NCBI GenBank assembly: GCA_012718915.1
Contig: JAAYBI010000049.1
Location: forward strand, 36,849 to 100,848
From: Clostridiaceae bacterium
GTDB lineage: Bacteria; Bacillota; Clostridia; Saccharofermentanales; Saccharofermentanaceae
Length of the DNA stretch: 64,000 nucleotides
Reading direction: 5' to 3'
Shown: one piece after another, positions 63,205-64,000 of the stretch
How positions within the stretch are numbered: position 1 is the first letter of the stretch
Layout: each line of letters opens with the position of its first letter
Program-made: the position numbers and the translations under genes
Notes under the pieces: model-generated
Database searches by the model: none
Told to the model about the DNA's origin: nothing
Seen by the model: the letters and a program-made list of their open reading frames with translations, nothing else

Positions 63205-63231
63205 AAAAAGCGTCGGATATGTGGCATCCGA
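63205..63231 (-). terminator. Terminator after the uracil permease remnant
   Basis: TCGGAT (63213-63218) pairs with ATCCGA (63226-63231), followed on the minus strand by CGCTTTTTG. It fits as the old terminator of the truncated permease gene. Confidence 0.65.
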
Positions 63232-63258
63232 AGCCATTTGATTGAATTTTCTTAATTA

Positions 63259-63498
63259 TTAATAGGATTTGCTTCGAATAGATATCTTAGTGTTTTTATC
63301 CTGTTTTTCTTTCGCCGAAGGCAGAATTATATTGAGAATAATTCCTGATACCGCAGCCGGTGCCATTCCGGAGATTTCGGTAAGCTCCGTGATTTGGAAC
63401 GATGCACCATCAAGTCCGAGTACGAGCATAACCGCGGGAACGATAATGTTACGCGTCTGAAAATAATCAATCTTCGCCTCTGCAATGACACTAAGACG
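63259..63498 (-). pseudogene. C-terminal remnant of a uracil/xanthine permease (NCS2)
   Basis: A 79-codon open frame without a start codon, bounded by an in-frame TAA at 63499-63501. The translation includes EAKIDYFQTRNIIVP, VMLVLGLDGA, SGMAPAAVSGIILNIILP and a charged tail. This matches the last helices of UraA/PyrP-type uracil permeases (the SRNL-IV, VLGIGGA and GIALA-VGI-LNLILP pattern). The upstream 90% is missing; the DNA upstream does not continue it in any frame I can read. So it is a decayed gene. Confidence 0.7.
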
Positions 63499-63501
63499 TT
63501 A

Positions 63502-63736
63502 GCGGCGAAAAATGTTTGTTCATGCAATGATATCAGGGCTTTTCGCCATCGAACTTTCTTGAGATTTTATGAAATGACGAACAAAGTCAGGTATTTTTTA
63601 ATTAGTGCTTCCACAATAGTCCAAATATTTCCCAATCAAACAATACGTCCGAAATATCTTTAGATTTGAACGGATAAAACCAAACAATTGAATATGGTTA
63701 TGGAATATATCTATGCAAAATTCCTGCCCATAGCAA
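63502..63736. other. Intergenic stretch between permease remnant and tRNA
   Basis: About 235 AT-rich bases with no recognisable gene on either strand and no clear repeat. The missing part of the permease is not here, so a deletion joined the remnant to this segment. Confidence 0.5.
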
Positions 63737-63765
63737 TTGACAATATATCCCCGAATCTGTACAAT
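63737..63765 (+). promoter_or_regulatory. Promoter of tRNA-Ser(GGA)
   Basis: TTGACA (63737-63742), 17-base spacer, TACAAT (63760-63765). Between it and the tRNA lies an inverted repeat CGGGTCA/TGACCCG (63773-63779 and 63796-63802) in the tRNA leader. Confidence 0.92.
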
Positions 63766-63809
63766 TGCATGGCGGGTCATGCTTTGACTCTTCGCTGACC
63801 CGGTGAAGT

Positions 63810-63901
63810 GGAGAGATGGCTGAGCTGGTCTAAGGCGCACGACTGGAAATCGTGTGATGGCTAATACCCATCCGAGGGTTCAAATCCCTCTCTCTCCGCC
63901 A
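63810..63901 (+). tRNA. tRNA-Ser(GGA), reads UCC/UCU
   Basis: A 92-base class II tRNA: acceptor GGAGAGA paired to TCTCTCC, discriminator G, encoded CCA. Anticodon stem CACGA/TCGTG with loop CTGGAAA gives anticodon GGA. Long variable arm (GATGGCTAATACCCATC) and T-loop GTTCAAATC are present. Confidence 0.96.
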
Positions 63902-63909
63902 CATACAAG

Positions 63910-63938
63910 AAGGCACTCCTCATCGGGGTGTCTTTTTT
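63910..63938 (+). terminator. Intrinsic terminator after tRNA-Ser(GGA)
   Basis: AAGGCACTCC (63910-63919) pairs with GGGGTGTCTT (63925-63934), two G-U pairs, with the T run continuing to 63938. Confidence 0.88.
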
Positions 63939-64000
63939 AATAACCATTTTCGAGCATTTTGACACACCGCAGCAACGTCCGGGGATTGTATCATAATCAT

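Overview
The window looks like chromosomal, vertically inherited DNA from a low-to-moderate GC Gram-positive bacterium of the Clostridia type. The support is: long-form HPF, LiaS/LnrJ-type two-component genes, a Gram-positive style PhoP/PhoB box, a MetH that lacks its reactivation domain next to a separate reactivation gene, an ECF-type ThiT, PadR regulators, HAAS/DUF4097 genes, strong AGGAGG ribosome sites with frequent TTG and GTG starts, and sigma-A promoters. A more exact placement is not possible from the sequence. I see no phage, insertion sequence, plasmid gene or CRISPR array.

Layout. 1-7.7 kb: a complete phosphate regulon, pstSCAB-phoU-phoB-phoR, ending in a uracil-DNA glycosylase and driven by a four-repeat Pho box upstream of pstS. 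7.7-13.6 kb: a small Smr protein, a divergent rRNA pseudouridine synthase, and a guaB-greA-lysS-membrane protein run. 13.6-17.7 kb: thiT under a TPP riboswitch, then a serine acetyltransferase-like gene, aminopeptidase P and a membrane alpha/beta hydrolase in one run. 17.8-21 kb: tRNA-Ser(CGA), an EAL phosphodiesterase and a second M24 peptidase. 21-26.4 kb: an LnrLMN-like ABC exporter divergent from an LnrJK-like kinase/regulator pair, with an inverted-repeat operator between them. 26.5-30 kb: a glycolipid-type glycosyltransferase and a PadR-HAAS-DUF4097 operon. 30-37 kb: NYN/LOTUS protein, malQ, glpK and an AEC carrier in one operon; then prfC and a lone PadR. 37-47.7 kb: one dense leftward run including dgt, an HD nucleotidase, a large glucosaminidase, a cohesin/cadherin-like surface protein, GtrA, folC, a TPR membrane protein and threonine synthase. 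48-58 kb: pcrA, hpf, a zinc-ribbon protein, gapA, trmB, metH and its reactivation protein. 58-64 kb: tcdA, a DUF4153-like membrane protein, the copper ATPase copA, the tail of a broken uracil permease, and tRNA-Ser(GGA).

Most of the window is housekeeping. The less ordinary parts are the PstC with an extra four-helix membrane domain, the glucosaminidase/cohesin surface pair, the NYN-LOTUS protein fused by operon to glucan and glycerol metabolism, the PadR-controlled DUF4097 module, several leader RNA structures (thiT, dgt, the lone padR) and the uracil permease remnant beside a tRNA. I did not find a clear new defence or mobile system. The best candidates for undescribed biology are these operons and leaders.
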